DNA of 64,000 nt from Bdellovibrio bacteriovorus W (GCA_000525675.1 CP002190.1:2356001-2420000), one strand, 5' to 3'; positions 15,605 through 24,540 are shown, counted from the stretch's first letter. Numbers and translations: made by a program. Notes: generated by a model not told the origin, from the sequence alone.

Positions 15605-16477
15605 TTGGAAAAGAGATTTCACCTTCACGAAAATATATCTAAATATATGTATTTTATGGAGTTTATAAAATCTGCCTCGCCCCTTACCTTGAAACATTAT
15701 GGGCTGGATTTAAAACAAGCATTTGGTGATAATGATTCTCAAGTACTTTCAGAGGATGAACTCTTAAAGAAATGCCGCCTGGCTCTTAATGGTTGGGCCT
15801 CTTTAAGTCTTTCTTCTAGAAATAGAAAAGCCGCCACTCTGAAGAGCTTTCTAGGTTGGGCTTTTCAAGAAAGCCTCTTATCTCGAGATCTCTCTTTACA
15901 AATCATCTGCCCTAAGGTCCCGAAAAAACTCCCCCACTTCCTCAGTGTCGATGAAGCTTTGGCTGTGCTGAAAGCTTTGAATAAAGAAGGCTCACTGCAG
16001 GAACAAACTCTTTTCTCTCTTCTTTATGGCGGTGGCTTGCGTGTGAGTGAAGCCTGCCAACTTCGTTGGGATCAAGTTTTCCTCAATCGCCAAGAATTAA
16101 GAGTCCTAGGAAAGGGGAAGAAAGAGCGCGTGATTGTGCTCCCAACTCTTTCTTGCCAATACTTAGAGAAGATGAAAAAGACATCCTTTAAGGAAACCTA
16201 TATCTGGGGCGAGACGGCCCTCGATCCACGAGTGGCCTACGACATGGTCAAGCGCTCAGGCCAACGTGCGGGACTGATGAAGCCTCTGCATCCCCATGCA
16301 CTCCGCCATAGCTTTGCCACCCACCTACTATCGAGTGGCGCGAACTTAAGAACTCTGCAAGAAATGCTTGGCCACGAAAGCCTGCAAGCCACGGAGAAGT
16401 ACACTCATCTAGGTATAGATCAATTGGCTCGCACCATGGAAGCCCTTCATCCCCTCGGGAAGAAAAAGATTTCTTAA
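15605..16477 (+). CDS. XerC/XerD-type tyrosine recombinase
   Basis: This 290-residue protein has an N-terminal SAM-like DNA-binding domain (about 15-105) and a complete catalytic domain: R146 (GGGLRVSEAC), K170 (LGKGKKERV), H231-x2-R234 (HPHALRHSF), H257 (MLGHESL) and nucleophile Y266 (TEKYTHLG). Length and motifs fit XerC or XerD, which resolve chromosome dimers at dif. The start is TTG at 15605 with an AAGGAA site; later ATGs at 15647 and 15656 lack ribosome sites and would trim the SAM-like domain. The XerC versus XerD choice cannot be made here. Confidence 0.9.
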   Translation: MEKRFHLHENISKYMYFMEFIKSASPLTLKHYGLDLKQAFGDNDSQVLSEDELLKKCRLALNGWASLSLSSRNRKAATLKSFLGWAFQESLLSRDLSLQIICPKVPKKLPHFLSVDEALAVLKALNKEGSLQEQTLFSLLYGGGLRVSEACQLRWDQVFLNRQELRVLGKGKKERVIVLPTLSCQYLEKMKKTSFKETYIWGETALDPRVAYDMVKRSGQRAGLMKPLHPHALRHSFATHLLSSGANLRTLQEMLGHESLQATEKYTHLGIDQLARTMEALHPLGKKKIS

Positions 16478-16531
16478 GTCTTGCTGTTTAAAAAATAGAA
16501 TAGAACAAAAGATCTTCAGAAGATTTAGGAA

Positions 16532-17131
16532 CTAAAGAAGTGAAGCATGCTCAAGATAATGCTGAAGCATTTTTTCGACATTGCGAAGTTCATCATCCAC
16601 AATACCGCGACATTCTTTTAATTGGTTTACATCGGAAAGATTTGTTTTTAGAAACGGCGCCATCCATGGCTCCGCATTGATTACACCTTGTTGGAAGAGA
16701 AACTTTAAATAGAAATGCATCTTCATGACAAGAAGATCTTCACAAATTTCTATGGCCTTTAAAGTATTTCCCAATAAATTAAATAAAAAAGATGAATCAC
16801 GATCACCCTCTTGGCTGACTTTCGCCACACACTCTAAAGCATGCAACGCAAATTCCAAGTGATCATAACTGCGCTTTAAAGCAGCAAAGTCATTTATTAA
16901 AGTAGCCTCTTGAAGAGTATGAAGCTGGGCTTGAGAACTCCGGCGATAACTAAAGGATACAAAGTGGGATGGCTCTAAAATCCCACCGCCGAAACGTTTT
17001 TTACTTTTAAGAGCTGCGCGAGCTAAAAAAGACAGTTTTTCTCCTGAAGTAGATATAGCATGGAGAATTAAATCAGCTTCCCCATACTTCACTTTTTTAA
17101 GAATGATAAATTTATCTTTTTCCTGAGACAC
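16532..17131 (-). CDS. recO: DNA repair protein RecO
   Basis: This 199-residue protein begins with the RecO OB-fold: IILKKVKYGEADLILHAIST, then LSFLARAALKSKKRFGGGI. An all-helical C-terminal domain follows. RecO loads RecA on SSB-coated DNA with RecR. It is somewhat shorter than the usual 230-250 residues and lacks zinc cysteines, as many RecO proteins do. The start is GTG with a weak ribosome site, and it follows the gene at 17169-18161 by 37 bases, so coupling is likely. Confidence 0.85.
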   Translation of the reverse strand: MSQEKDKFIILKKVKYGEADLILHAISTSGEKLSFLARAALKSKKRFGGGILEPSHFVSFSYRRSSQAQLHTLQEATLINDFAALKRSYDHLEFALHALECVAKVSQEGDRDSSFLFNLLGNTLKAIEICEDLLVMKMHFYLKFLFQQGVINAEPWMAPFLKTNLSDVNQLKECRGIVDDELRNVEKMLQHYLEHASLL

Positions 17132-17168
17132 TGATTTAGAAAACCCTTCCCCTGCTGAAGAGCAGCAG

Positions 17169-18161
17169 TTAAGGCTTCACTTCCCAACTCTGCTCGGCAC
17201 GGATTTGTTTTACACTTTCTTCAAGCACTCTAGCAAGCTCTGGATTCTGAACAGCCGTCGCGCGAATTAAGAGCATACCCCGCAGTTCGCTAGTCAAAGG
17301 CTGAGGCTGCCACCACTGCATCGCGCTGGCCGTCATATTTAAGGCACAAAGACTCGTTGCCAGTAGATCCGATGAGGATATCTTTTTCTCCAAAAGGGTC
17401 TTGAGATATTCGGTATTAATATCTTCAAAAACTAAAACTGCACGATCAAAAGTGCGCTCCTCATTTGATTCCAAATAAGCCCGAGCACCCCACTGGCTAG
17501 CCTGAGATTCAAACTTTAGAACAGACTCTTTGTTTTCTAAGTCTAAGCTTTGAACGCTCGTGCGCAAATCTGTTAGGTATTTTTCTTTGTTCCAAGATAG
17601 TCCATGCGCAAGAAGTGCAGGCGATCGAAATCTTTCTCCGAGTATCGCCACACTCTGCCCTTCACCCCATGAGCAAACTCGCACAGAGTAAGGCAGTATT
17701 TCTTGGGTTTCATAGTGATGCTGAAAGTGAGAAAGACGAATTGTTATTATTCTCTTTGCATTCAACAGTTCGTTTAAACGATTCACAAAAGGAAATCGCC
17801 TTCCCGTCACTGGATGGTCTTCACTCACTAAAACAAAGGCTGTGTCGGCTTTAAGAGACTTTACAAACTCATCGACAGCTTCTTCTGAGGTCTCTAAATC
17901 CATCGCCGGTACTAAGCGCACATCGTAAGTTTCTTTGTAGTAGTATGGCAGAATGAGCCCCGCCAAAGGGGTTTGACCAGAGACAAAAGCGACCGATTTT
18001 TTATGAGTCATAAATTGAGCTGTGCCTTGCGCCACTTCGTAAAGAGCTTCCGCCATGCCGGTATAGGCGCGGGCACGATTTTTAGCAGAAATTTTTAGCT
18101 CTGAGTGCAGAGCTTCATTCAGCTCTTCCCACTCTTCCTGACGGACGAGGTCGATTCTCAT
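17169..18161 (-). CDS. Conserved-looking cytoplasmic protein upstream of recO
   Basis: This 330-residue protein has no signal peptide or membrane segment. It shows alternating helices and strands (for example SVAFVSGQTPLAGLILPYYY and TAFVLVSEDHPVTGRRFPFV). Their order is reminiscent of a class V PLP fold with the lysine position lost, but this is only an impression and no motif confirms it. The gene precedes recO on the same strand, is divergent from an outer-membrane gene and probably shares a promoter with recO. I do not recognise the family. Confidence 0.68.
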   Translation of the reverse strand: MRIDLVRQEEWEELNEALHSELKISAKNRARAYTGMAEALYEVAQGTAQFMTHKKSVAFVSGQTPLAGLILPYYYKETYDVRLVPAMDLETSEEAVDEFVKSLKADTAFVLVSEDHPVTGRRFPFVNRLNELLNAKRIITIRLSHFQHHYETQEILPYSVRVCSWGEGQSVAILGERFRSPALLAHGLSWNKEKYLTDLRTSVQSLDLENKESVLKFESQASQWGARAYLESNEERTFDRAVLVFEDINTEYLKTLLEKKISSSDLLATSLCALNMTASAMQWWQPQPLTSELRGMLLIRATAVQNPELARVLEESVKQIRAEQSWEVKP

Positions 18162-18208
18162 TCATTCACACTATCAAAGAAGTCACTAAAAGAGGCTCCG
18201 ACAAAGGT

Positions 18209-18231
18209 CTCAATTTAACGGTAAATTTGAG
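18209..18231. promoter_or_regulatory. Near-palindrome CTCAATTTA-ACGG-TAAATTTGAG
   Basis: The arms match except for one base of length. The site lies between the divergent genes starting at 18161 and 18275, where an operator would act. Related CTCAATTTGA motifs occur near 15463 and at 21801-21813. Confidence 0.35.
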
Positions 18232-18274
18232 TATTGCACACTTCCTCTTTAGAATGATTCCACGAGGTATAGAG

Positions 18275-18892
18275 ATGATTCGATTCGCCGTTTTAATTCT
18301 GATGTTTTCTGGTTTCTTATTTTCACAATCGGCGATGGCACTTTTTGAAGCTCGAGTTTCCTATGGCCTTTTAACCACCGACACGGATCTAAATAAAGCC
18401 TGTACGGGCTGTACAGCTCCTGTCCCTTCTCAATCCCCTACCTATGGCTTGGGCGCAGATGCTCTTTTTGAATTACCGCTGAACTGGGTACCTCGCCTTG
18501 GAGTGCGCTATGAAAACATGGGAGCGACTTCTTCTGCGAACGGAATTGATATCAAAGGTGAATTCACCCGAGTAGCGCTTTTACTCAACTGGCGTTGGAC
18601 TCATTCTGTGTTCTATTTTGGTCCGACTCTATCCTACGGTTTATCTCACACCACGGCATTTAAGATCACTCAAGGGGCACAAACTCAAGCTGACTTTTCA
18701 CCTGGCTCCACATCTTCGTTTTCCTATTCCATTGAAGCCGGGTTAAAGCTAATTGGATTTAATATTGGAGCAGAGCTTGGTTATCTCGATATGACCTGGG
18801 GCGACGCAAAGGACTCTACAGGTAACGCGCCCACTCAAGATCTGCGCATGAGTGGCCCCTACGGTAAGTTTATACTTGGCTTTTCTATTTAA
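18275..18892 (+). CDS. Outer-membrane beta-barrel protein, function unknown
   Basis: From the ATG at 18275 (GAGG 7 bases upstream) the protein has 205 residues. A signal peptide ends near SAMA-LFEAR. Alternating strands follow, with frequent glycines and aromatics (VSYGLLTTD, RLGVRYENMG, FTRVALLLNWRW, YFGPTLSYGLS, NIGAELGYLDMTW, YGKFILGFS), typical of an eight-stranded OmpA/OmpW-like barrel. A CTGC pair in an early loop could form a disulfide. An in-frame TTG at 18227 has no ribosome site. The gene is followed closely by the desaturase, so both may be part of envelope lipid or membrane maintenance. Confidence 0.75.
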   Translation: MIRFAVLILMFSGFLFSQSAMALFEARVSYGLLTTDTDLNKACTGCTAPVPSQSPTYGLGADALFELPLNWVPRLGVRYENMGATSSANGIDIKGEFTRVALLLNWRWTHSVFYFGPTLSYGLSHTTAFKITQGAQTQADFSPGSTSSFSYSIEAGLKLIGFNIGAELGYLDMTWGDAKDSTGNAPTQDLRMSGPYGKFILGFSI

Positions 18893-18939
18893 GTGTCGAA
18901 ATCTATTCGCCTCTGTTACTATGAACAAGAGAGGTGAAA

Positions 18940-20061
18940 ATGAACAAAAAACGAATTGAATGGCCGGTGGCTCTTTTTCTGGTGTTAAATCCTCTGATCA
19001 CCATCGCCCTATTACCCGTCTATTTTTACTTTTATGGTTTTCAATGGCAAGTCTTCGCATTCGCACTCGTGTTTGCGGCAGCTACGAATCTAAGCATCAC
19101 AGCTGGTTATCACCGACTGTTTTCTCATAAAAGTTATGATGCACATCCAATTGCAAAAGCGCTTTTTCTATTGATCGGTGCTTCGGGATTTCAAGGCTCG
19201 GCTTTGAAATGGTCTTCGGATCACCGTCGTCACCATACACATATCGATGGCGAGAAAGATCCTTACAACATCAATGAGGGCTTTTGGTATGCTCACATGG
19301 GTTGGTTGTTTTATAAGGACTCTGTAGATCAAAAGATCCACGCCCCTGATCTTGAAAAAGATTGGATGGTAAAGTTTCAACACAAATACTTTGCTCCTTT
19401 AGCAATTGTGATGGGCTTTGTTTTACCTGGTTTGATCACTTACTGGATGGTAGGAAATTTCTTCGGCGGTTTTGTTGTTGCGGGAGGGTTAAGAATTTTC
19501 CTCACTCAACAAAGCACATTCTTTGTAAACTCTCTTTGCCACACTCTTGGAAAGCAAACTTACTCTAAAGAGATCTCTGCAAGAGACTCTTGGTTTGTAG
19601 CGATCCTTACCCATGGCGAAGGCTACCATAACTTCCATCATAAGTTTCAAATCGACTACCGTAATGGGATCAAGTGGTATCACTGGGACCCAACAAAATG
19701 GGTAATTCGCTCTTTGAACTTCATGGGCCTTGCAACGAAGCTTCGTCAGATTTCAAACGTTGAAATCTTAAAAGCACGCCTGCAAGCAGAATCTGCGCAG
19801 ATGACAAAGCATGGTTTTGCTGAAGATCAACTGCAAGCTATGCGCGAGAAAATCCTAGAAGCTCAGAACAAAATGAAGAAACTTCGTGAGGACTATGAGC
19901 AGTTTAAATTAGATACTGCTAAACGCAGAGATGAGCTTAAAGAAGCTTACGACCTCAAAGTGCTTCAGTTCAAACACGACATGGAAATTGCTAAGTTAGA
20001 GTTCCGAGTCGGTATGAAGCAATGGCGCATGCACTTGCAACAAGTTCGTTCGGTGTCTTAA
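18940..20061 (+). CDS. Membrane fatty-acid desaturase with C-terminal coiled coil
   Basis: This 373-residue membrane di-iron enzyme has the three histidine boxes of acyl-CoA/acyl-lipid delta-9 desaturases: HRLFSH, HRRHH and HNFHH, with two pairs of transmembrane segments. It would insert a double bond in acyl chains and tune membrane fluidity. The start is the ATG at 18940 with GAGGTG ahead. Unusually, residues from about 275 on form a long charged helix predicted to be a coiled coil (for example EKILEAQNKMKKLREDYEQF). Typical bacterial homologues end soon after the third box. The tail may mediate oligomerisation or docking. Confidence 0.92.
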   Translation: MNKKRIEWPVALFLVLNPLITIALLPVYFYFYGFQWQVFAFALVFAAATNLSITAGYHRLFSHKSYDAHPIAKALFLLIGASGFQGSALKWSSDHRRHHTHIDGEKDPYNINEGFWYAHMGWLFYKDSVDQKIHAPDLEKDWMVKFQHKYFAPLAIVMGFVLPGLITYWMVGNFFGGFVVAGGLRIFLTQQSTFFVNSLCHTLGKQTYSKEISARDSWFVAILTHGEGYHNFHHKFQIDYRNGIKWYHWDPTKWVIRSLNFMGLATKLRQISNVEILKARLQAESAQMTKHGFAEDQLQAMREKILEAQNKMKKLREDYEQFKLDTAKRRDELKEAYDLKVLQFKHDMEIAKLEFRVGMKQWRMHLQQVRSVS

Positions 20062-20130
20062 ATCTTTCTAGTTTTAAAAATAAAAAAAGCCTCCTAATAA
20101 TCTGTACCCCAAAAATGGGACACAAAATAA

Positions 20131-20167
20131 AAAGCCCTATCTATGATAAGATAGGGCTTTGTTTTTA
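20131..20167. terminator. Bidirectional terminator between convergent genes
   Basis: AAAGCCCTATCT (20131-20142) and AGATAGGGCTTT (20149-20160) form a perfect 12-base stem. T tracts follow on both strands, serving the desaturase and the YiiX-like gene. Confidence 0.92.
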
Positions 20168-21706
20168 TCGACAACTCTTTGCCGTTTTAGATCTAAAGAA
20201 CCAGTGAAACTTCGATCGATCGACCTTCGTCGAATCTCTGTCATAAGCGGCTTGCTGCGACTTCACAGACTCTTCTCTTAGAAGACAATCCTTAATTCGA
20301 TACTCTTCATTGATCTTCATCATCTCTTGAAATGAAGGAAGATACTTATTCTTCGCATAGTACTCTTTCTCTTTGCTATAGAGATTCTCTTGAAGAGTCT
20401 TTGCTACAGCTTCAAACTTCACGTTCGTGCGGATACTTTGAATCGGCATATATTTCGGCAATGTCTCTGAAACCAATCCGAACTGTCGCGCTATTTTTGC
20501 GATATAGGCTAAGCCAGAGTGTTGAGGTGCCCAATAGAATTTATAATCCTTTTCAATCATCCAGGAGTACATGCTCTGTAAAACAGCATCTTGCATTCGC
20601 ACTTGGCGCAGCAATGGATAGTGGCGATACTCCGCAACGAAATCAAAGCGTGGGTCCACTTCAATATCATAAGGTGCAAAGAGTGTTTCCTTCGTCACAC
20701 CTAAGCTCTCCGGATATTCTCTGTCTTTAAACTTTGTCAAAGAGCTTCGGAACTGAGGAACTTTAACTCTCCCCCCAGAAGCGATGTCATAGGCATAGCG
20801 TACGACCTCAGAACAAAAGAACTCACTGTAGTCGTCATCGTCCATCTTAAAGTCGTAACGAATTCCTTTTTTCTGATCCAGAGCCTTGCGAGCTTTATCA
20901 TACATCACTCGCGCAGCTTTTTTTGCCAGCTCAGAATCTTTCGATCTATAGAGAGCTACACGCGCATCGTAAGACTTACGCCACTTCTCTAAAGGAGTAA
21001 TGATTGTTCCGTATTGAATTAATGCTTCCACCACATGAAGCTGCCCCTTAGAGTCTTCGCCAACAATAGCAATATGAGAGAAGTTACCTTCCTCATCACC
21101 GATACGCGCAATCATCGCCGAGACGTGGGACTTGCCGCGCACAAGGAAAACGTCACCACTCTTAATCTTAAATCCCTCAAAACTTGGATTTGTCCATGTG
21201 CTAGGCTTAGCATTCACTAAGATAGGGGCTTCTTTAAAAGTATAAACTTTTTGTTGAATCAACCACTCTAAAAGATACTCCTCAGCAAAACGAGCATACT
21301 GAAACCCCTCACGTAACTTTTGCACACAGGCAAGTGGCAAAGTCTTCTTGCCGTCGAACTCTTGAAGCTTGTCATGTAAAGCGACGCGAATATTGAAAAT
21401 AGTATCGATCACTTCAGGTCCTGCAGTCTTAAGCTGCTCAGTCTCTTGCGCTGTTTTTGGAATGAAGTGATCTGCTGGTAAGTGGAATAAATAGTTCGTC
21501 ACTGAGTTTACAAATGTAGGACAAGAGGTAGGGTTAAAGATCTGAGGATTTGAAATATCATTCAAAACCTGACGTGCCCCTTGAATCAACTCCTGACTGC
21601 TGGCAGGCTCTCTATAGTTCTTCACTGGTTGATGCGCAAAATCAGTGCTTTTACATGAAGCTAAAAACATAGCCGAAGCCAAGAAGGCGACCTTATAAGA
21701 TTTCAT
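20165..21706 (-). CDS. YiiX/NlpC-P60-like permuted papain-fold lipoprotein
   Basis: This 513-residue lipoprotein (lipobox FLASC, Cys18) carries a YiiX/YaeF-type domain at about 170-310. It has the early histidine segment (FSHIAIVGE), VVEALIQYG, WRKSYDARVALYR and the later catalytic-Cys segment FFCSEVVRYAY, the circularly permuted order of this amidase family. Such enzymes cleave amide bonds in peptidoglycan peptides or lipoproteins. The helical N-terminal extension (about 30-165) and C-terminal region (about 330-513) are not recognised. The lipid anchor places it in the envelope. It is divergent from the secreted lysozyme-like gene, a suggestive pairing for wall metabolism. Confidence 0.82.
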   Translation of the reverse strand: MKSYKVAFLASAMFLASCKSTDFAHQPVKNYREPASSQELIQGARQVLNDISNPQIFNPTSCPTFVNSVTNYLFHLPADHFIPKTAQETEQLKTAGPEVIDTIFNIRVALHDKLQEFDGKKTLPLACVQKLREGFQYARFAEEYLLEWLIQQKVYTFKEAPILVNAKPSTWTNPSFEGFKIKSGDVFLVRGKSHVSAMIARIGDEEGNFSHIAIVGEDSKGQLHVVEALIQYGTIITPLEKWRKSYDARVALYRSKDSELAKKAARVMYDKARKALDQKKGIRYDFKMDDDDYSEFFCSEVVRYAYDIASGGRVKVPQFRSSLTKFKDREYPESLGVTKETLFAPYDIEVDPRFDFVAEYRHYPLLRQVRMQDAVLQSMYSWMIEKDYKFYWAPQHSGLAYIAKIARQFGLVSETLPKYMPIQSIRTNVKFEAVAKTLQENLYSKEKEYYAKNKYLPSFQEMMKINEEYRIKDCLLREESVKSQQAAYDRDSTKVDRSKFHWFFRSKTAKSCR

Positions 21707-21800
21707 CGGATGTACACTCCCGTCAGATGAACAGTGTTGCTCTCTAATATATAGACAATATCTTTTCGGATTTTTTGAAACGGTCTTAAGGTTTTGATTT

Positions 21801-21813
21801 TCTCAATTTGAGA
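21801..21813. promoter_or_regulatory. Palindrome TCTCAA-T-TTGAGA
   Basis: A perfect 13-base odd palindrome lies midway between the divergent YiiX-like and lysozyme-like genes, in a 269-base region with no gene. Its position fits a shared operator. Confidence 0.35.
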
Positions 21814-21975
21814 CAATCTAAAAACGTCTAAAATTATGACAGCCCAGTGACGTTCTTCCGTTTTAGTTTCGTTTTTGGAAGTCTTCAGATTTTAAGCAAA
21901 TGACCTAAGTTCATGATTTCATTTTTAGATTATGACAATGCCAACTTTGAACAGGCTTTGCATTTGAGTCTTACC

Positions 21976-23088
21976 ATGGATACTCAAAGAAAAAAAATCA
22001 CAGCTTTTAAAGGCCTTCTACTCGCAGCATTGCTTGTTGGTTTTTCCGGTAAGGAAAAATTTGTAGAGCTAGATGGATATTTAAATGGACGAAGCTCCGC
22101 CTCTTTCACAGCTCGTGATCGCAATATCTTAAAAGTACTCAACAAAGGTACTCGTGGCGAAATCTTAGAGTATAAAAAACTTCCGTCTGGAAACTATGGC
22201 CTTAAAATTAAAGCTATTAATGGGACCAGCGCCGGCGGCACATTTTGGGTTTATCATAATGTGAAGAATTCAGATTTGGCTCTCTTTGAATCTGTGCCTA
22301 GCTCTTGGGGAGTTGCAAACTCACGAGCTGTTAGTTCGGTTGAAAGAGCCAAGGGAGTGGAAACAAAGCGAGAGACTCAAGCTCGCACAGAACAACCCGC
22401 TGGGAACCTTTCATCAGCCTCTCCGGCCCGCGCCATTGAACTCATTGGTAAATCCAATGATCAGATTCAAAGAGCCGGTGAATCTACTTGTAATAACTGT
22501 ACAACAGCCCCTCCGACTGCTGGCCAGAGAGCTATCGTGCGCTCTAGCGGAAAACAAATGCCAAGAGCCTGCTCGGCACTTATGGATAACTCGGGCCAAC
22601 TAGGCCCACACGGACAAAGTATCTACAGCATCATGGCCGAGAGTCAGTATCAGCGTCATTTCACGGCTAACAATTCTCTGGGTCAGTTCTGCCCGAAGTT
22701 CAATCAGCTGAACAATCAAGATAAGCTTATTGCGTGGACTTGGTTCTGGACAGCACTAGCATCGGAAGAATCTGGCTGTAACCCAACAATTACCCATGCA
22801 ACTCACTATAGAGACCGCAGTGGTCGAGTCAAAGTTTTGAATCCAGTAGAAGGCTACGGACTATGGGCGATGGAAAAAGATCGCAACGTTCGTCGCTGGA
22901 GAGGGGCTGCTTGTAGCGATATTGGTACAGTAGCAAAACAAGCTCGTTGCTCTATTGATATTATGGCAAGTACTCAGCTGACCAAAGGAAGAACTGCTGG
23001 CATCAATAACATGAGTTACTGGGGCCCAGTTCGCAGAGGTAACTCACAGATTATTCCACACATGAGGAGACTAAGCTTATGTTTCTAA
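21976..23088 (+). CDS. Secreted SH3-like plus lysozyme/SLT-like peptidoglycan hydrolase
   Basis: From the ATG at 21976 the protein has 370 residues with a signal peptide (KK, then AFKGLLLAALLVGFSG). The frame also opens at 21913, but that adds a non-hydrophobic lead and has no ribosome site. Residues about 35-105 look like a bacterial SH3 domain. A disordered Ser/Ala/Glu linker follows. The C-terminal third has the lysozyme-fold signature: WTALASEESGCNP with the likely catalytic Glu, then GYGLWAMEK and YWGPVRRG. Several cysteine pairs suggest disulfides. It likely cleaves glycan strands of its own or prey wall. It overlaps the next gene by 10 bases. Confidence 0.78.
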   Translation: MDTQRKKITAFKGLLLAALLVGFSGKEKFVELDGYLNGRSSASFTARDRNILKVLNKGTRGEILEYKKLPSGNYGLKIKAINGTSAGGTFWVYHNVKNSDLALFESVPSSWGVANSRAVSSVERAKGVETKRETQARTEQPAGNLSSASPARAIELIGKSNDQIQRAGESTCNNCTTAPPTAGQRAIVRSSGKQMPRACSALMDNSGQLGPHGQSIYSIMAESQYQRHFTANNSLGQFCPKFNQLNNQDKLIAWTWFWTALASEESGCNPTITHATHYRDRSGRVKVLNPVEGYGLWAMEKDRNVRRWRGAACSDIGTVAKQARCSIDIMASTQLTKGRTAGINNMSYWGPVRRGNSQIIPHMRRLSLCF

Positions 23089-23522
23089 AAATTAAATACG
23101 CACTACTTATTGTAAGCTTACTATTCACTTCTATAGGGTTTGCAAAAACTATCACGACACTTGATACGGGAAACTTTATTCTAGTGAAAGGTGAAAAAGG
23201 GCTTTGCCGCAACTTCGCGATTCTTGAAGCAGATCTTTTTAGCAAACGATTTGAAGTTGGTGGATTTTATAGATTTGAAGTCGCAAACTCAGACTACAAC
23301 GTTGAGTCTGATTTAGACCCAGAATGCACTTTCAGAGAACAAAACCGCAAAGTCATTGTAAGTTCTTCTGAAACAACATTGATTCGTGTGAATGAAGAGA
23401 TTTGCAAAGGACAAATATCTTCACGCACAACTTCAACAGCAAGCTTAAGACAAGATGAAATTCAAATCAGTCATGAACTTAATGGCGTTGATCCATATAT
23501 CTGTCTTTGGAAAAGAAAATAG
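23079..23522 (+). CDS. Small secreted protein coupled to the lysozyme-like gene
   Basis: This 147-residue protein has a signal peptide ending near GFA-KTITT and four cysteines (LCRNFA, PECTF, EICKG, YICLW), probably two disulfides, in a beta-rich domain. The ATG overlaps the lysozyme-like gene by 10 bases and has an AGGAGA site inside that gene, so translation is coupled. The tight pairing suggests a partner, regulator or inhibitor of the hydrolase, but this is inference from neighbourhood only. A terminator follows. I do not recognise the family. Confidence 0.75.
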   Translation: MFLKIKYALLIVSLLFTSIGFAKTITTLDTGNFILVKGEKGLCRNFAILEADLFSKRFEVGGFYRFEVANSDYNVESDLDPECTFREQNRKVIVSSSETTLIRVNEEICKGQISSRTTSTASLRQDEIQISHELNGVDPYICLWKRK

Positions 23523-23552
23523 TTTTTATCTTCCCTCCCCCAAAAACCACAC

Positions 23553-23588
23553 ACGGATCACTTCCACCAAAGTGATCCGTTTTTTTTA
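23553..23588 (+). terminator. Rho-independent terminator
   Basis: ACGGATCACTT (23553-23563) and AAGTGATCCGT (23570-23580) form an 11-base stem followed by eight T residues. It ends the lysozyme-like gene pair. It overlaps the last codons of the convergent LysR gene by a few bases. Confidence 0.92.
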
Positions 23589-24482
23589 AAGCTTTTCTAA
23601 TAAATCTTTCATCGACATTAAAGACGCAGCCACTGTGTTTTTAATTTTGCGGTCTGCCGCTAATAAATAGATCTCTTCATAGACGCCAGGTAATTTTCCT
23701 AAGATAACAAGGTCTTTTCTCTTTACCAATTCTTTGGCAGAAAGCTCATTCAAAGGAATTAATCCCAATGCCTTTTTTCCTAAAATTTCTTGAAGGCTGG
23801 TATCCTGAGTCTCTGCAATGCGATCGACCTGAATTTCGTGGCTGTGAAAAAAGTGATCTAAATCCTTACGCAAGTGACTATGACTTGTCGGCAACACAAA
23901 GGGCTGACCATGCAAAGACTGCGGGAAGTCTTTCTTTAAATGTTTGAATTCGGGAGCCGCACAAATCATCACGTTGTATCGAGCAATTTTTTTTGCATAG
24001 ACCGAATGTTTATCAATGCTTGCGGGATAGTTCGTTAATAACAAATCCAGTCGATGCGACATCAAGTCATGGAAAAGATCCTGCCCCTGCCCTTCAAAAA
24101 CTGAAATGCTACAATTATCTGCTTCTAAAGCTTTTGCCATGACGTGCTCTATAATAGATTTCGGCACGCTATCTAAAGCCCCAATCCGAAGCTGGATGCG
24201 GCTATTAGGGCGCCGCTCCTTAAGAGCGGCCACTAGCTCATCGCCCAACAGAAAGATCTGCTCTGCATACTTATAGGCCGTCTTGCCTGACTCTGTTAAA
24301 TGTAGGCGCTGTTTTTTACGCTCAAAGAGTTCACTTTCTAAAGAGTCTTCCAAAAGCTTAAGCTGCGAACTCAGAGTGGGTTGCCCTAAGCGTAACTTTT
24401 CGGCGGCCCGCGCAATACTGCCTTCCTTAGCTATAATATAGAAATAATAGAGATGGTGGTAATTCACCCACGCCAAATTCAT
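23586..24482 (-). CDS. LysR-type regulator, NhaR-like
   Basis: This 298-residue protein has a LysR winged HTH at the N-terminus: YHHLYYFYIIAKEGSIARAA, then LRLGQPTLSSQLKLLE. The NYHHLYYF opening is characteristic of the NhaR subgroup, which in enterobacteria responds to Na+ and pH. A periplasmic-binding-like effector domain (about 95-290) follows. It is divergent from the TerC gene 127 bases away, so it probably controls terC as well as itself. Link to ion stress is inferred from both families. Confidence 0.92.
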   Translation of the reverse strand: MNLAWVNYHHLYYFYIIAKEGSIARAAEKLRLGQPTLSSQLKLLEDSLESELFERKKQRLHLTESGKTAYKYAEQIFLLGDELVAALKERRPNSRIQLRIGALDSVPKSIIEHVMAKALEADNCSISVFEGQGQDLFHDLMSHRLDLLLTNYPASIDKHSVYAKKIARYNVMICAAPEFKHLKKDFPQSLHGQPFVLPTSHSHLRKDLDHFFHSHEIQVDRIAETQDTSLQEILGKKALGLIPLNELSAKELVKRKDLVILGKLPGVYEEIYLLAADRKIKNTVAASLMSMKDLLEKL

Positions 24483-24515
24483 ATAACTCCCTCGACCCGA
24501 TAGACGCCCTTTATT

Positions 24516-24540
24516 ACTTCTTCGTTTTAAATGAAGAAGT
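24516..24540. promoter_or_regulatory. Inverted repeat in lysR-terC intergenic region
   Basis: ACTTCTTC (24516-24523) and GAAGAAGT (24533-24540) are perfect inverted arms around a 9-base AT loop. It could be a LysR operator or the base of a terC leader hairpin. It does not resemble the yybP-ykoY manganese riboswitch. Confidence 0.35.
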
